A stretch of DNA of 17,883 bases from M3007 sp046316495 (GCA_046316495.1 JBKDAM010000166.1:1-17883); one strand, 5' to 3'; shown: positions 1-9,538, counted from the first letter of the stretch. The notes: generated from the letters alone by a model not told the origin. Numbers and translations: made by a program.

Positions 1-2439
1 GGTAAGCCCATAATTCCAGGGGACAGCTCGTGCTCCAAAGAATAAGTCCATCAACCCATCCTGGTTAAAGTCAATCGGGACCACGCAAGAGGCGGTCATG
101 TAAACTTCCGGAAAAAAGATGCGCTGGAATCCTCCTTTTCCATCATTTAGGTAGGCGCGTTGGCGCAGTGCTTCCTCTTGGCCTCGGTATTCATTTCCTC
201 CAGAAGCTATCACCAAATCCAGGTCTTGGTCATTATCTAGGTCTACCCACTTCGCATCTACATCCTCAAATAAACTATCCTGCAGGATTTCAGAGGGCGT
301 TTTCAACAGAAATTTTCCATTCGCTTGCTGCAGGTATAACGCACTAGGAACCCGTTTGGCGCCTCCAAAAAAGACATCCTCCAATCCGTCTCCATTCGCG
401 TCGCCTACTGCCAATGCAGGTCCTTCCGTGGAGGTCATGTGTGGAATTAATCGCTCTCGGTCAAACTCAACAAAAGGGTTCTCCACATGCTCGTAAGCTA
501 AACCAAGTGCTTCAGTGGCATCTGCAAAGGGGAAATCAACGTTGGCGGGCAATTGTAGTCGGGCGTAATCAAACTGGGGCAGCCCAGGCTTCCATTCTAG
601 TAATTGGCGTTGATTGAATTGAGGGTTGATTCGTTCATAACGTTGATCCGGCCAAATTAAGATTACAGAATCCACCTGTGCGCCATCCCCAATTCCTACA
701 TGCAGCGGAAGCACCGCCGAAGATTGGTATCCTCGGGTACTAAAGTGCTCTTGGCTGATGCATTCCTGTTTTTTGAATACCAGCACTCGGCTTCCAATTG
801 CGTTTGGATTCCCGGGGCTTCCCTTCAATTGGATAGAAAGGTAGTCAGATGCCGGTTTTTGTTGCTCTGTTTGCAGGTTTTTGTAAATGAAGGGCGTATC
901 TTCCAGGTTGTTTACAATCAACTCCAGGTCGCCATCGTTGTCCAGGTCGGCGTACATGGCACCATTTGAAAAGCTGGGTAGACTGCCTTTAATGCGTTGC
1001 TCGAAGTCTTCAAAATGAAGCTGACCGCCTCTGTTGTGAAAGAATTTATTGGGCAATTTGATTTTGGGCATTAAGTCAACCACCGCCAAGTCTTTATTTT
1101 CCAGGTTGTTCATTCCACTTTTGTAGCGAACATCGCTGTTTAACCTGAAATTGGCGTAGTCGATATCGTTCATCCTCCTCAGTATCCCATTGCTGATGAA
1201 TAGATCTTTGTATCCGTCGTTGTCAAAGTCTACAAAAAGCGTCGCCCATGACCAGTCGGTCGCGTGCACACCTGCAAACATACCGATTTCAGAAAAGGTC
1301 CCATCGCCATTATTGCGCTGCAAGGCATTCCTTGCAAATTGATGGGCATATCCGTAAGTCTGCTTGAACTGGTACAGGTTGAACTCATCTTCTCCCAAAG
1401 AACTTTTTAGGATGTAGGGGTCTTCGGGCAGCATATCCAATGAAATGATATCGCCCCAACCATCGTTGTTGATGTCCCCAATATCTGCACCCATGGAAAA
1501 CTGGCTGGCATGCTGAATTTGTTGGGTCAGCACTTCTTTGAATGTACCATCTTTCTGGTTCAGATAAAGGTAGTCGTTTTCATGGAAGTCATTACCGATG
1601 TAAATATCTGGCCAACCATCGTTGTTGATATCTCCTGTAACAACGCTTAATCCATACCCAATAACAGAGCATTTGATGCCCGCCTCCAGGGTAACTTCTT
1701 TAAATCCACCCTTTGGTTGACCTTTGGCAGGGATCCAATCATTGCGCATTAATTTGTCGCCAGCCAAGGGGTGCTGAACCCCTTCAAAGGTTTTTTTCTG
1801 GCCAAAGGTGCCATTGGCATGGACCGAGTGATTAAGCTGGTATAAGTCAAGATCCCCATCCAAATCGTAATCAAAAAAGGCCGCCTGAGTGCCGAATCCG
1901 ACTAAGTCAAGTCCATATTCGGCTGCTTTTTCCTCAAAAATAGGAATACCATCTTTTATTTCCTTGCAAATGTACAAGTGGTTTCTGCCTTTAATGCTCA
2001 AAAAATCACCTACCTGACTAACGTAAATATCCAAAAGACCGTCGTTGTTGAGGTCAACTACGCTGGCCCCACAGGTCCAGCCAGGATTTCCACCAACGCC
2101 TGCAATGGCCGTAATGTCTTTAAATTTTAAATTGCCCTCGTTGAGGTACAGTCTATTGCCAGACATGTTGGCAGTAAAGTATAGATCTACCAGCCCATCT
2201 TGGTTAAAATCGCCTGCAGCCACGCCACCTCCATTGTAAAAGTACATGTAGGTGAGCGGATTAAAAATGGAGTCTGCTGTTAGCACATTTTGGAAATCAA
2301 TACCTGTTTCCTGTTCTGTTAACAGCTCAAATTGGGGTGGGAGAGAGGCTTGCTTTTGGCAAGAAAGGAAAAAAACAAGTACGGAAAAAAGAGAAACAGT
2401 CGTTGTGCGTAGTGTTACCATATCGCTGTTGAAAACCAT
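1..2439 (-). CDS. VCBS/FG-GAP repeat lipoprotein with ASPIC/UnbV domain (3' end beyond the window)
   Basis: The frame is open for 813 codons from an ATG at 2439 to base 1, so the C-terminus lies outside. The N-terminus has a hydrophobic stretch ending in FLSC (Cys27), a lipobox; a second ATG at 2421 (codon 7) gives an equally good signal peptide. From about residue 70 come repeated acidic loops of the type GDxNxDGxxDLY, the VCBS/FG-GAP units that build a beta-propeller, including a DWSWA motif. An ASPIC/UnbV domain follows at about 543-600 (NPNAIGSRV, later DSVILIWPD), then the start of a second propeller from about 674. It is a tandem paralogue of the upstream gene, whose stop codon is only 5 bases before this ATG, so the two are co-transcribed. 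Such proteins are probably outer-membrane or surface lipoproteins of unknown ligand. Function beyond the fold is not known. Confidence 0.9.
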   Translation of the reverse strand, partial: MVFNSDMVTLRTTTVSLFSVLVFFLSCQKQASLPPQFELLTEQETGIDFQNVLTADSIFNPLTYMYFYNGGGVAAGDFNQDGLVDLYFTANMSGNRLYLNEGNLKFKDITAIAGVGGNPGWTCGASVVDLNNDGLLDIYVSQVGDFLSIKGRNHLYICKEIKDGIPIFEEKAAEYGLDLVGFGTQAAFFDYDLDGDLDLYQLNHSVHANGTFGQKKTFEGVQHPLAGDKLMRNDWIPAKGQPKGGFKEVTLEAGIKCSVIGYGLSVVTGDINNDGWPDIYIGNDFHENDYLYLNQKDGTFKEVLTQQIQHASQFSMGADIGDINNDGWGDIISLDMLPEDPYILKSSLGEDEFNLYQFKQTYGYAHQFARNALQRNNGDGTFSEIGMFAGVHATDWSWATLFVDFDNDGYKDLFISNGILRRMNDIDYANFRLNSDVRYKSGMNNLENKDLAVVDLMPKIKLPNKFFHNRGGQLHFEDFEQRIKGSLPSFSNGAMYADLDNDGDLELIVNNLEDTPFIYKNLQTEQQKPASDYLSIQLKGSPGNPNAIGSRVLVFKKQECISQEHFSTRGYQSSAVLPLHVGIGDGAQVDSVILIWPDQRYERINPQFNQRQLLEWKPGLPQFDYARLQLPANVDFPFADATEALGLAYEHVENPFVEFDRERLIPHMTSTEGPALAVGDANGDGLEDVFFGGAKRVPSALYLQQANGKFLLKTPSEILQDSLFEDVDAKWVDLDNDQDLDLVIASGGNEYRGQEEALRQRAYLNDGKGGFQRIFFPEVYMTASCVVPIDFNQDGLMDLFFGARAVPWNYGLT

Positions 2440-2444
2440 AGTGT

Positions 2445-5400
2445 TTAGTTGTAAAGCCTGGGTAGTTGATTGTTAATTAGGACGATAAGGTGTTTTTTAT
2501 CTCGAATACGGATCGGTAGCAATTGTTTAATGTCTCCCCTCACAAAAAGGCCGGCTGAGCGGTTTTTAACCACTTCAAATTGCCCGTTCCCGCGATTGAG
2601 TAGGGTCCAGCCAAAACTTGCGTCTAGTTTGGAAAATTGCGGCATAAATCCACTGTCGTTACCGCCCATTACAAGGTCTATTCTTCCATCTTGATTCAGG
2701 TCTTTTGCATGAATAGCCTTCACACAGGAGAACTGGACCTCTGCTGGTAACTCGACCAAGGTAAACTGGCCGTTCCCGTTGTTCAAGGCTACCACCGATT
2801 TGAAGTAGTTGGCTTCTAGTTGAAGGGCTTTCTCTATAGTCGCCTCCGGGAATAGGTCCTGAATTGATTTATTGGCGTAATCTGCGTGTTTTAGATTTTC
2901 CTTTTTCAAGGAGGGAATTTGACCAACGAGCTCTTTTTTAAGGGGTATCGGCATGTCTTTTCCTCCAATACTGCGGCTCATGATTTTCTCGATGGTGCCA
3001 TTTTTATCAAAATCCCATACCCAAAGTTTGGAAGGGGCTTCCTGATTTCCACTAAAATAGAAGTTTTCACCGCGGTTGCCCAAGACGAGGTCTAAATCGC
3101 CATCTCCGTCTAAATCACTGGATTGAACTGCGTACCACCATCCTTTATAACTGTCAAGCGTACTGGTCTGTCGAACCAACTTGCCATTGTTCCATGCATA
3201 AATTTGTGGAGAGCTCCATTCCCCAACTAAGACCAGCTCAGGCCGGTTGTCTCCTAAAAGGTCCACCCAAAGGGCATCAGTAACCATGCCAGCGGGTTTT
3301 AAATCAGGGCAAATTTGTGGGGCTATATCCCGGAAAATCCCGTTTCCGTTGTTTTCATAAATGTAATGTGCAGGCGGCACTCCGTATATCCCAGGCACAC
3401 TCCGGCTGGTGACGAGTAAGTCGAGGTCACCATCGCCTTCCAAGTCAAATGGAAGGGCTTTGGAGGTATTAAAACCGTTATTCGGAAAGGAGCGGGTTTC
3501 TAGGGTAAAGTGCCCAGTTCCGTCGTTTTTATACAACCTATCCTGTAACATACGGTCTCCAACGGGCATCGCATTCCCCCCGGAGCCTACGAATAAATCA
3601 GGATCTCCATCTTTGTCTGCATCAAAAAAACAAATAGCCGTGTCCTCAAAACTTGAATCCACCGCAAAGGTCGCCTCATCGTGTAAACGGAATCCACCTG
3701 TTGGGGTCTGTAAATATAAGCCGCCCGGCTGCCCAGCAGCACCTCCGATAAACACATCTTCCAAACCATCTCCATTCACATCAGCGACAGCCCCTTTTGG
3801 GCCCTCTCTCGAGAGCATACGAAAGGAAAGGCCCTCTTTGTAAAAGTCCACATAGCGGTCTTCACGATGCGCTTGGAAGGGGCTTGGGCTTTCATTCAGA
3901 AGTAAATCACCAGTGTACTCCATGACTATTTTAGGGGCAAGGGAGGTAGCTTGCAGTTGGTCAAGTGAATGGTACTGATCAATTGCTGGTTGGTACTGCA
4001 CAGAGCGTTTCCCGTCTGGCCAAATGACTACCAAAGAGTCCACCGAGGTGGAAGCGCCCAGTCCAAAGATCAGTTTGTAATCGACGGACGACTGAAATCC
4101 ACGGCTGGGAATTAGCTCTGCATTTAAGATCTCTCCCCCTGTGTAGGCAAAGACTTTGGAGCCGAGCGCAAAGGTGTTTAGCCCGCTACCTTTCAATTGT
4201 ATACCCAGAAAATGCGGTTTGGGATCGCGTTTCTCAGACTGATTGCGATAGACCAATGCCTCCATATTCACGTTGTTGACAATCAAATCCAAATCGCCAT
4301 CGTTGTCAAGGTCTCCATACGCCGCACCGTTAGAGAACGTTGGTAGATCCAAACCCCATTGTTTTCCAACTTCCTCAAACCGGAGGTCTCCCCGGTTTCG
4401 GAAGACTTTGTTCGGGATAGGGTTCGAGGGCATCTTATCAATTACTTTTTCTATTTCTTCTTTTTGACCAGTAATGGCCATCTTTTGGATGATATCATCG
4501 GCAAAAAAGTCAATGAAATCCTGGTCTATTACATCTTTGTAAATGCCATTACAAACATAAATATCTCTAAACCGGTCATTATCAGCATCAAACATTAGAG
4601 CTCCCCAACTCCAATCAGAAGCGGCAACTCCGGCATAAAAAGCAATTTCACTAAATGCCCCTTTTCGATCAGCAGAAGGCGCCAGTCCATTGTTCAACTG
4701 CAAGGAGTTTTGCATGTACTGATGGTAAAATCCCCGTTCCTGCTTGAGCTGGTAAATATTGTAGTTCTCAAATAAGGTGGTAGTCTTTAAGCGGTACTCG
4801 TCATCTGGAAGCATTTCGGTGGTAAAAATTTCTGGAAAGCCATCGTTGTTGATGTCTGCCATGTCTGCTCCCATAGAGGCATGACTCATATGCTCCATCC
4901 ACTCTTCAATTTCCTCCTTAAACCGGCCGTTTCCTTGGTTGATGTATAGGTAATCGCGCTCAAAGAAATCATTGGATACATAAATATCTGGCAAATGGTC
5001 TCCGTTCACATCACCCACCGTGACTCCCAAGCCAAAACCGATCAGGGAACCATATATCCCGGCTTCCTTGCTTACGTCCTTGAATCCACCCTTTACACCT
5101 CCTTTGGGTGGAATTTCATCGTTGCGCAAAAGCTTATCTCCTCCTCCTTTCAGAAAGGGTTTTACAGGCCAATCTTCGGCATAAAGTGCTCGGTTGTTGC
5201 TGTAATTGAGGGTATTTACAGGTAAAAAACTATTGTTTAGGATGTAACAATCCAAGTCGCCGTCCTGGTCATAGTCGAAAAAAGCGGCGTGGGTAGTATA
5301 GCCATCCTCATCTAGTCCGTATTCCGCTGCTTTTTCTGTAAAGGTCAGGTTGCCATTATTAAGGTACAATTCATTTTTGGTGGATTGTCCTTGGATATAC

Positions 5401-5801
5401 CCAGCTTTGCAAACATAAATATCCAGCCATCCATCGTGGTTGATGTCTACCAGCACAACCCCCGTGCTCCAGGAGCCGGTCCCTTCAACACCTGCCGACG
5501 AACTGATATCCTCAAACCGAAAGTCGCCTTTATTGAGGTACAATTTGTTGGGACCCATGTTGGCGGTAAAAAACAGGTCTGCCAGCCCGTCGTTGTTGAG
5601 GTCTCCAATGGCCGCACCTCCTCCATTGTAAAAATTACGGTACTTGAAAATATTAAAGTCTTTGTTGTTCGTAACGGTATTTACAAACTGTACACCGGAC
5701 TGTTCACTTTCTATTTTTTCAAATAAAGTCGGGCCATCCGACCATTCCCGGCAACCTGCAAGAGTGGTAATGGCAAGCAGGATCCAAATCGAACGTAGCA
5801 T
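2445..5801 (-). CDS. VCBS/FG-GAP repeat lipoprotein with ASPIC/UnbV domain
   Basis: A complete 1118-residue protein. It starts MLRSIWILLAITTLAGC, a short lipoprotein signal with the lipidated Cys at 17. Residues about 60-510 hold repeated calcium-type loops (GDLNNDGLADLFF, VDINHDGWLDIYV, YDQDGDLDCYI, GDLDNDGDLDLIV and others), expected to form a beta-propeller. An ASPIC/UnbV domain lies at about 541-600 (FALGSKV, then DSLVVIWPDGK). A second set of loops follows at about 665-1090 (DVNGDGLEDVFIGG, DLEGDGDLDLLV, DLDGDGDLDLVLG, DLNQDGRIDLVMGG). The architecture is therefore propeller-ASPIC-propeller, co-linear with its downstream paralogue. A TACCTTTG box about 36 bases before the ATG makes it the likely first gene of the pair. 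In Bacteroidota these proteins often sit near SusC/SusD loci, but none is visible here. Role inferred only as surface binding or adhesion. Confidence 0.93.
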   Translation of the reverse strand: MLRSIWILLAITTLAGCREWSDGPTLFEKIESEQSGVQFVNTVTNNKDFNIFKYRNFYNGGGAAIGDLNNDGLADLFFTANMGPNKLYLNKGDFRFEDISSSAGVEGTGSWSTGVVLVDINHDGWLDIYVCKAGYIQGQSTKNELYLNNGNLTFTEKAAEYGLDEDGYTTHAAFFDYDQDGDLDCYILNNSFLPVNTLNYSNNRALYAEDWPVKPFLKGGGDKLLRNDEIPPKGGVKGGFKDVSKEAGIYGSLIGFGLGVTVGDVNGDHLPDIYVSNDFFERDYLYINQGNGRFKEEIEEWMEHMSHASMGADMADINNDGFPEIFTTEMLPDDEYRLKTTTLFENYNIYQLKQERGFYHQYMQNSLQLNNGLAPSADRKGAFSEIAFYAGVAASDWSWGALMFDADNDRFRDIYVCNGIYKDVIDQDFIDFFADDIIQKMAITGQKEEIEKVIDKMPSNPIPNKVFRNRGDLRFEEVGKQWGLDLPTFSNGAAYGDLDNDGDLDLIVNNVNMEALVYRNQSEKRDPKPHFLGIQLKGSGLNTFALGSKVFAYTGGEILNAELIPSRGFQSSVDYKLIFGLGASTSVDSLVVIWPDGKRSVQYQPAIDQYHSLDQLQATSLAPKIVMEYTGDLLLNESPSPFQAHREDRYVDFYKEGLSFRMLSREGPKGAVADVNGDGLEDVFIGGAAGQPGGLYLQTPTGGFRLHDEATFAVDSSFEDTAICFFDADKDGDPDLFVGSGGNAMPVGDRMLQDRLYKNDGTGHFTLETRSFPNNGFNTSKALPFDLEGDGDLDLLVTSRSVPGIYGVPPAHYIYENNGNGIFRDIAPQICPDLKPAGMVTDALWVDLLGDNRPELVLVGEWSSPQIYAWNNGKLVRQTSTLDSYKGWWYAVQSSDLDGDGDLDLVLGNRGENFYFSGNQEAPSKLWVWDFDKNGTIEKIMSRSIGGKDMPIPLKKELVGQIPSLKKENLKHADYANKSIQDLFPEATIEKALQLEANYFKSVVALNNGNGQFTLVELPAEVQFSCVKAIHAKDLNQDGRIDLVMGGNDSGFMPQFSKLDASFGWTLLNRGNGQFEVVKNRSAGLFVRGDIKQLLPIRIRDKKHLIVLINNQLPRLYN

Positions 5802-5836
5802 ATCGTTGTTCTGTACTTTTTTCGATGAAGTACGGA

Positions 5837-5844
5837 CAAAGGTA
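5837..5844 (-). promoter_or_regulatory. -7 box of the VCBS lipoprotein pair
   Basis: The minus strand reads TACCTTTG, a full match to the Bacteroidota -7 consensus TAnnTTTG. It ends 35 bases before the start codon at 5801, which leaves a leader of roughly 30 bases. No TTG was found at the expected 19-21 base distance, so only the -7 part is supported. Confidence 0.5.
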
Positions 5845-5868
5845 TGATTTTGTTTTCAGTTGTTCCCT

Positions 5869-5883
5869 CCGAAGTGCATTCGG
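5869..5883 (-). terminator. Small hairpin between the DUF5723 gene and the VCBS pair
   Basis: CCGAA-GTGCA-TTCGG forms a 5-base-pair stem with a 5-base loop, 22 bases after the DUF5723 stop codon and 25 bases before the next -7 box. The position suits a transcript end. On the minus strand no T-run follows; the run of T lies on the plus-strand side. This is a weak terminator candidate. Confidence 0.25.
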
Positions 5884-5905
5884 GATTTTTTCAAAATATT
5901 GGATC

Positions 5906-7246
5906 TTATTTGCCAATCGCAAGGTTCATGCCAACCCTTAGATTCGTCCCTTTTCCCGAAAAAGGATCTACAAATGGTAGAACATGATCAGAAAGTGCGT
6001 AAAACTGGAAGGGCCCTAAGCGCAAGGATGCGTTGGCTCCCCACTGAATTCCAGCCCGTTGCTCGTATCCCATCAACAAACCAAGGTACAGCACCCTGCC
6101 GAGGCGTTGCTGAAGCTGAGCTACTCCGTACCATGATGAATTACCGTACCAGCTTCGGTACTGAAGGGTAGTCCCCAAGCTTAAACTGGAGGTAGGATTC
6201 CAACTAGTGGTGAACAAGAATCGAAAGGGTAATCGGCTTTCAAATTTAGACGGAGTTCCCTTTACTTCCAGCAACTGCGAAAGGCTGTCCTCGATCCCTT
6301 CCAAGGGCTCATTTTCATTCGAAAAGAGGCGAATGGAAGCGCCTTCGTAGTCAAAATTGCCCTTACTCTCTAAGGTATACGCGTGTTGGGTCCATCGAAT
6401 CAATCCCAGGTCTTTTACCGCTACCCCGAGTGTCCACTTTGGTCGTGCTTGCCATACTATACCTGCATCCAGTCCATACCCGTAATTCTGGCTATTGATA
6501 AGGTAACTGGTCCTAGTATCTGCCAAGACCTCTTCCGTATTTTCATTCGAAAGGTCGTTTAGTCCCCCAGTATGTACGCGCCAGTCGCTCTGCACAGATA
6601 ACTGATAAAATGCGGTATCCGTGCTCAACCGCAGGTCTGAGCGCTCCGTTTGTAAGCCCACCAATCCGGTTAGGAGCTTGAGGTTAGTTCCAAAACGAAG
6701 CTTTGGATTGATTTTTAGCGCTAAACCTCCACCATAGGCATTGTACCCCAATACGTCTAGCCTCGGACCAACAGATAGGGTTTGACCAACAAAGGGATAA
6801 TTTCCCCGCCAGAGCAGCTCGGGAAGCGCTTTGGGGTATTGTAATTGAAAATGAAGCTGAGTCGTGTGAAAAAAGGTAAACTGAACCTTCCTTTTGATCT
6901 GAAAACTGAGCGCGCCTGCACTCAAAGAGGTGCTTAGCCCAAGGAGGTTGCCCGCCGCCGGCATCTTTGAAAAAGCCAGCTCTGGATCCAATCGATATCC
7001 ATTGGGAAGTTCTTGAAATACTTCCTTCAACTGAAATCCAGTATTGCTGACACCTGTATAGACACTTGGTAAAGCCAAGTTAAACCGAAAATCGGTGAAA
7101 CTGGCTGGATTTCCTTCCATCACCGTTTGTGCTAAATGGCTTGTTTGAAGAATGCCTATTTCAGTTTGGGAAAAAAGAGGTGGAGCAAAGGCAGACAGGA
7201 GGGCCATTACTCGTAAAAAAGTAGAAAAAGGGGGGAAGCTTGCCAT
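5906..7246 (-). CDS. DUF5723 family outer-membrane beta-barrel protein
   Basis: A 446-residue exported protein. Residues 1-27 form a signal peptide ending in PLFSQ. The mature part opens with a short helix-like segment followed by GNPASFTDFRFNL (NPAS at 46-49), the start typical of DUF5723 proteins, where a 'NPAS' turn precedes the first beta strand. The rest alternates hydrophobic and polar residues in amphipathic strands, with glycine and aromatic girdle residues. The C-terminal stretch, with FYALSDHVLPFVDPF and then NLRVGMNLAIGK, matches the usual DUF5723 ending, where the last strand closes the barrel. An outer-membrane location is therefore expected; substrate and partners are unknown. 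It lies 36 bases downstream of the large lipoprotein gene and is probably in the same operon, suggesting that the barrel and the lipoprotein work together. Family assignment is from recognised sequence pattern, not from a search. Confidence 0.75.
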   Translation of the reverse strand: MASFPPFSTFLRVMALLSAFAPPLFSQTEIGILQTSHLAQTVMEGNPASFTDFRFNLALPSVYTGVSNTGFQLKEVFQELPNGYRLDPELAFSKMPAAGNLLGLSTSLSAGALSFQIKRKVQFTFFHTTQLHFQLQYPKALPELLWRGNYPFVGQTLSVGPRLDVLGYNAYGGGLALKINPKLRFGTNLKLLTGLVGLQTERSDLRLSTDTAFYQLSVQSDWRVHTGGLNDLSNENTEEVLADTRTSYLINSQNYGYGLDAGIVWQARPKWTLGVAVKDLGLIRWTQHAYTLESKGNFDYEGASIRLFSNENEPLEGIEDSLSQLLEVKGTPSKFESRLPFRFLFTTSWNPTSSLSLGTTLQYRSWYGNSSWYGVAQLQQRLGRVLYLGLLMGYEQRAGIQWGANASLRLGPFQFYALSDHVLPFVDPFSGKGTNLRVGMNLAIGK

Positions 7247-7282
7247 GTTTTATGCGCGCTTTTAACAGAAAATAAAGAAAGC

Positions 7283-9397
7283 TTATTGATTAAAATCGAC
7301 AAAAAGCCCAATGTTTAGCTGGACCTGATAATCGGTATACAGCGCAGCGGGCAAATTACCAGCTCCAGGTGTCTGAAAATGAACTTCCAAAATTAAGTCT
7401 TGCGCCTGCTCCAGCTGTTCTAATGCGGAGGGCTCCAGTACTACCAGCAGACTGCCTTCTTTTTGTCCATCAGGTAAGGTCTGACCGTTCGCGTCCGCCG
7501 CAGCTGCCTCGAGGAGCAAAGTGGGTACCAGCAACTGTTGGCTGCCATCTGCTGAACGGCTGTAAACGCTCAATCTGGAGTTTAAGGGCATCCCATTGCG
7601 GTACAAAATCTTCAGACCAGCACTGTCAACCTCGGAGAGTAGGAAATCTTCCCCCAAGTCTGGGGCTTCCACTGTATCCCGGTATATCAGGTCCTCTGCC
7701 CGAAAACGAAACGGAAGATCAAGGTGAGCACTGGCGAGTAGTTCGTTGTCCGAACGAATAAAGTTCACCTGCGTCGTGTCGTTATCCGGATTGATGGACG
7801 CACTGATTTGATAAGTAAGTTGATCCGGGTAGACCGATAAAAGTGGAACCAGATTAGAGTTGGTCTTGTCTATTATATAGTTGGTTTCTTTGCTCTGCCC
7901 AATTTGCTGGATGGAAGGGTACTGAAGGACCAGTGCAGGTGGATCAAGCGTCACCAACGTCCCGGAGGCTGTCTGGGAGCTAACTTGTAAATCAGCGCGC
8001 ATGGGAATCCCGAAGGAGTTTTGAATGTCCAGCCGAATCACAGGATCTTCAAAAAGTAAGGGACTGCTGTTGGCCGATACAAAACGCAAGCTGTTTCCAA
8101 AATCAATTTGTCCGGGCGTTGCGTTTTCCACTCGAGCTCCAAAGTAACCCCGCACTTCTTCCACCTCTAGTTGATGGATCTGGAAACGCGCTCCCACCAA
8201 ATCACTGGCAGAAAACAAGATAAAATTGCCCGGAGGGTTGTCTAAAAATGCCTCCACCACAATTGCCATTCTATTGTAGGGTTGGTCGGGGTCTTGGTCA
8301 AACCGCCACTGGGTGTTCGAAAAATCGAGTTCTTGAAGCAAGGGGGTCCCGAGGTTGTTCGCAGGGAGCTGAAGCTCTTGCGTCAGGGGTTGACCGTTTC
8401 GATAAATAGAGGGAAAATGTAAGCGCAATCGAAGCGGGGCTTTCATGCTGGAGTACAACAATGCGGTCGCCTTCACCTTCTGTACTTGCATTTGGTAAAA
8501 ACGTTCCCCTTCGATGGAAGAGTGTTCAAAATACAAGGTGTCTTTTGCCAAATTACCTGGTAACAGGATGGCTTCACCGGCTTCAATGGATACATCCCGC
8601 AACTCTAAATTGAAAACCAATTCTTTGCTCAGGTCGATGGGAACCGCCACCCCTCCCGTCCCCGGGGACTCCATGGAGTTCAAAACTACCTTCAAGTCAT
8701 TGGTGATACTGACCTGATTTAGCAGAAATTCCTTGGTTTGAATGGTATTTTTAGGGATTATTGGGAAAAATAATTGCGTAATCGGCTGGCCAGTATTGGC
8801 ATCTATTACTGTGGCAGATACATTGCTGAGGTCTAGAAAGGAGGCATTGTAAATGGATAGTTTCAGGGTGGCCGATTTTACCTGAATCCAGTTAAAATCT
8901 TCAAAGCTGACTACTTCCAGCTCGCTGTTGGGCATTTCTTGAAATCCAGGAATCGCAGCGGTGCTACCGTTGCTCATCTGTAGTAGGCTTCGAAGATTGG
9001 CATCCTGAAAGTTGGCTACCAATTCTGAAAAGGGCACTACAAAGGCCTTCTGTCGACTTGGAAGTTGCAGGCTTCCAATGCTACTCTCCTCCTGAATAAG
9101 TTGGTCCAGGTCGCCAGTTAGGTCGTCTAATAAATCGGAAGCAGTCCAATGGACCAAGCTATCTTCCCGGAGGGCAAGTCGAATTGCATTATCCGCGTCG
9201 ACTGTTAGCAGGCTATCCTCCTCTAAAGCATCCCCCAAGGTAAAGTGAAGGGTGGCCACAGGAACCGCGAGGGCCCCTTGGTAACCGAATTCCACACTTA
9301 ACTTGTCTTTGACGCAACCTGATAAAAGGAGTAATGCAAATAGGATCGGACCTTGGATGTTCCGATGAAAAAAAATCGTTTTGGGAAAAGAAACCAT
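7283..9397 (-). CDS. Large lipoprotein of unknown function
   Basis: A 704-residue protein when started at the ATG at 9397; a TTG four codons further upstream (9409) would add four residues. Lysine and arginine residues precede a hydrophobic segment ending in LLLLSGC, so Cys28 is the lipid attachment site. After the lipobox the sequence is rich in beta-forming stretches, with several sandwich-like segments (for example LKLSIYNASFLDLSNV and VIRLDIQNSFGIP) separated by acidic loops. No enzyme motif was recognised. The protein is acidic and contains recurring 'DTLYF' and 'RDTVEAPDLG'-type segments seen in uncharacterised Bacteroidota lipoproteins. It is followed at 36 bases by the DUF5723 barrel gene, and preceded at 183 bases by the tetR gene on the same strand. 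An outer-membrane lipoprotein partnered with the barrel is the best inference; the function is not known. Confidence 0.82.
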   Translation of the reverse strand: MVSFPKTIFFHRNIQGPILFALLLLSGCVKDKLSVEFGYQGALAVPVATLHFTLGDALEEDSLLTVDADNAIRLALREDSLVHWTASDLLDDLTGDLDQLIQEESSIGSLQLPSRQKAFVVPFSELVANFQDANLRSLLQMSNGSTAAIPGFQEMPNSELEVVSFEDFNWIQVKSATLKLSIYNASFLDLSNVSATVIDANTGQPITQLFFPIIPKNTIQTKEFLLNQVSITNDLKVVLNSMESPGTGGVAVPIDLSKELVFNLELRDVSIEAGEAILLPGNLAKDTLYFEHSSIEGERFYQMQVQKVKATALLYSSMKAPLRLRLHFPSIYRNGQPLTQELQLPANNLGTPLLQELDFSNTQWRFDQDPDQPYNRMAIVVEAFLDNPPGNFILFSASDLVGARFQIHQLEVEEVRGYFGARVENATPGQIDFGNSLRFVSANSSPLLFEDPVIRLDIQNSFGIPMRADLQVSSQTASGTLVTLDPPALVLQYPSIQQIGQSKETNYIIDKTNSNLVPLLSVYPDQLTYQISASINPDNDTTQVNFIRSDNELLASAHLDLPFRFRAEDLIYRDTVEAPDLGEDFLLSEVDSAGLKILYRNGMPLNSRLSVYSRSADGSQQLLVPTLLLEAAAADANGQTLPDGQKEGSLLVVLEPSALEQLEQAQDLILEVHFQTPGAGNLPAALYTDYQVQLNIGLFVDFNQ

Positions 9398-9515
9398 ATT
9401 CAAACACAACTGGGGAGGCCTTACGGCAGCCGGGTGAATAAGAAAGCAGCGAAGGAAAAAGTCGTTGGCTTTGGTATTAGTAAATGGTTAGGCAAATAGA
9501 GTGCCAAACTGCCGA

Positions 9516-9538
9516 AAAGCGCACTGCCTGGGCGCTTT
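9516..9538 (-). terminator. Candidate intrinsic terminator of the tetR gene
   Basis: The minus strand forms AAAGCGC-(9-base loop)-GCGCTTT, a 7-base-pair stem, with the T-run at its 3' side extending to four T. It lies about 43 bases after the tetR stop codon and about 120 bases before the next start. Position and shape fit a terminator, but the T-tract is short. Confidence 0.4.

Noticed and set aside
3409..3843. Open frame of 144 codons on the plus strand
   Set aside because: It lies wholly inside the VCBS lipoprotein gene and is composed of the low-complexity reverse of DxDGDxD repeats; the minus frame has clear domains.
5085..5135. PPKGG/KGG peptide in the VCBS lipoprotein, like the short palindromic insertions seen in some genomes
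   Set aside because: The paralogue has IPAKGQPKGG at the same place, so it is an ancestral part of the protein, not an inserted element.
5860..6171. Open frame of 103 codons on the plus strand bridging the gap and the DUF5723 gene
   Set aside because: It runs antisense into the conserved C-terminal strands of the barrel protein and has no recognisable domain.
7369..7761. Open frame of 130 codons on the plus strand
   Set aside because: It is antisense to the large lipoprotein gene and shows no family motif or signal sequence.
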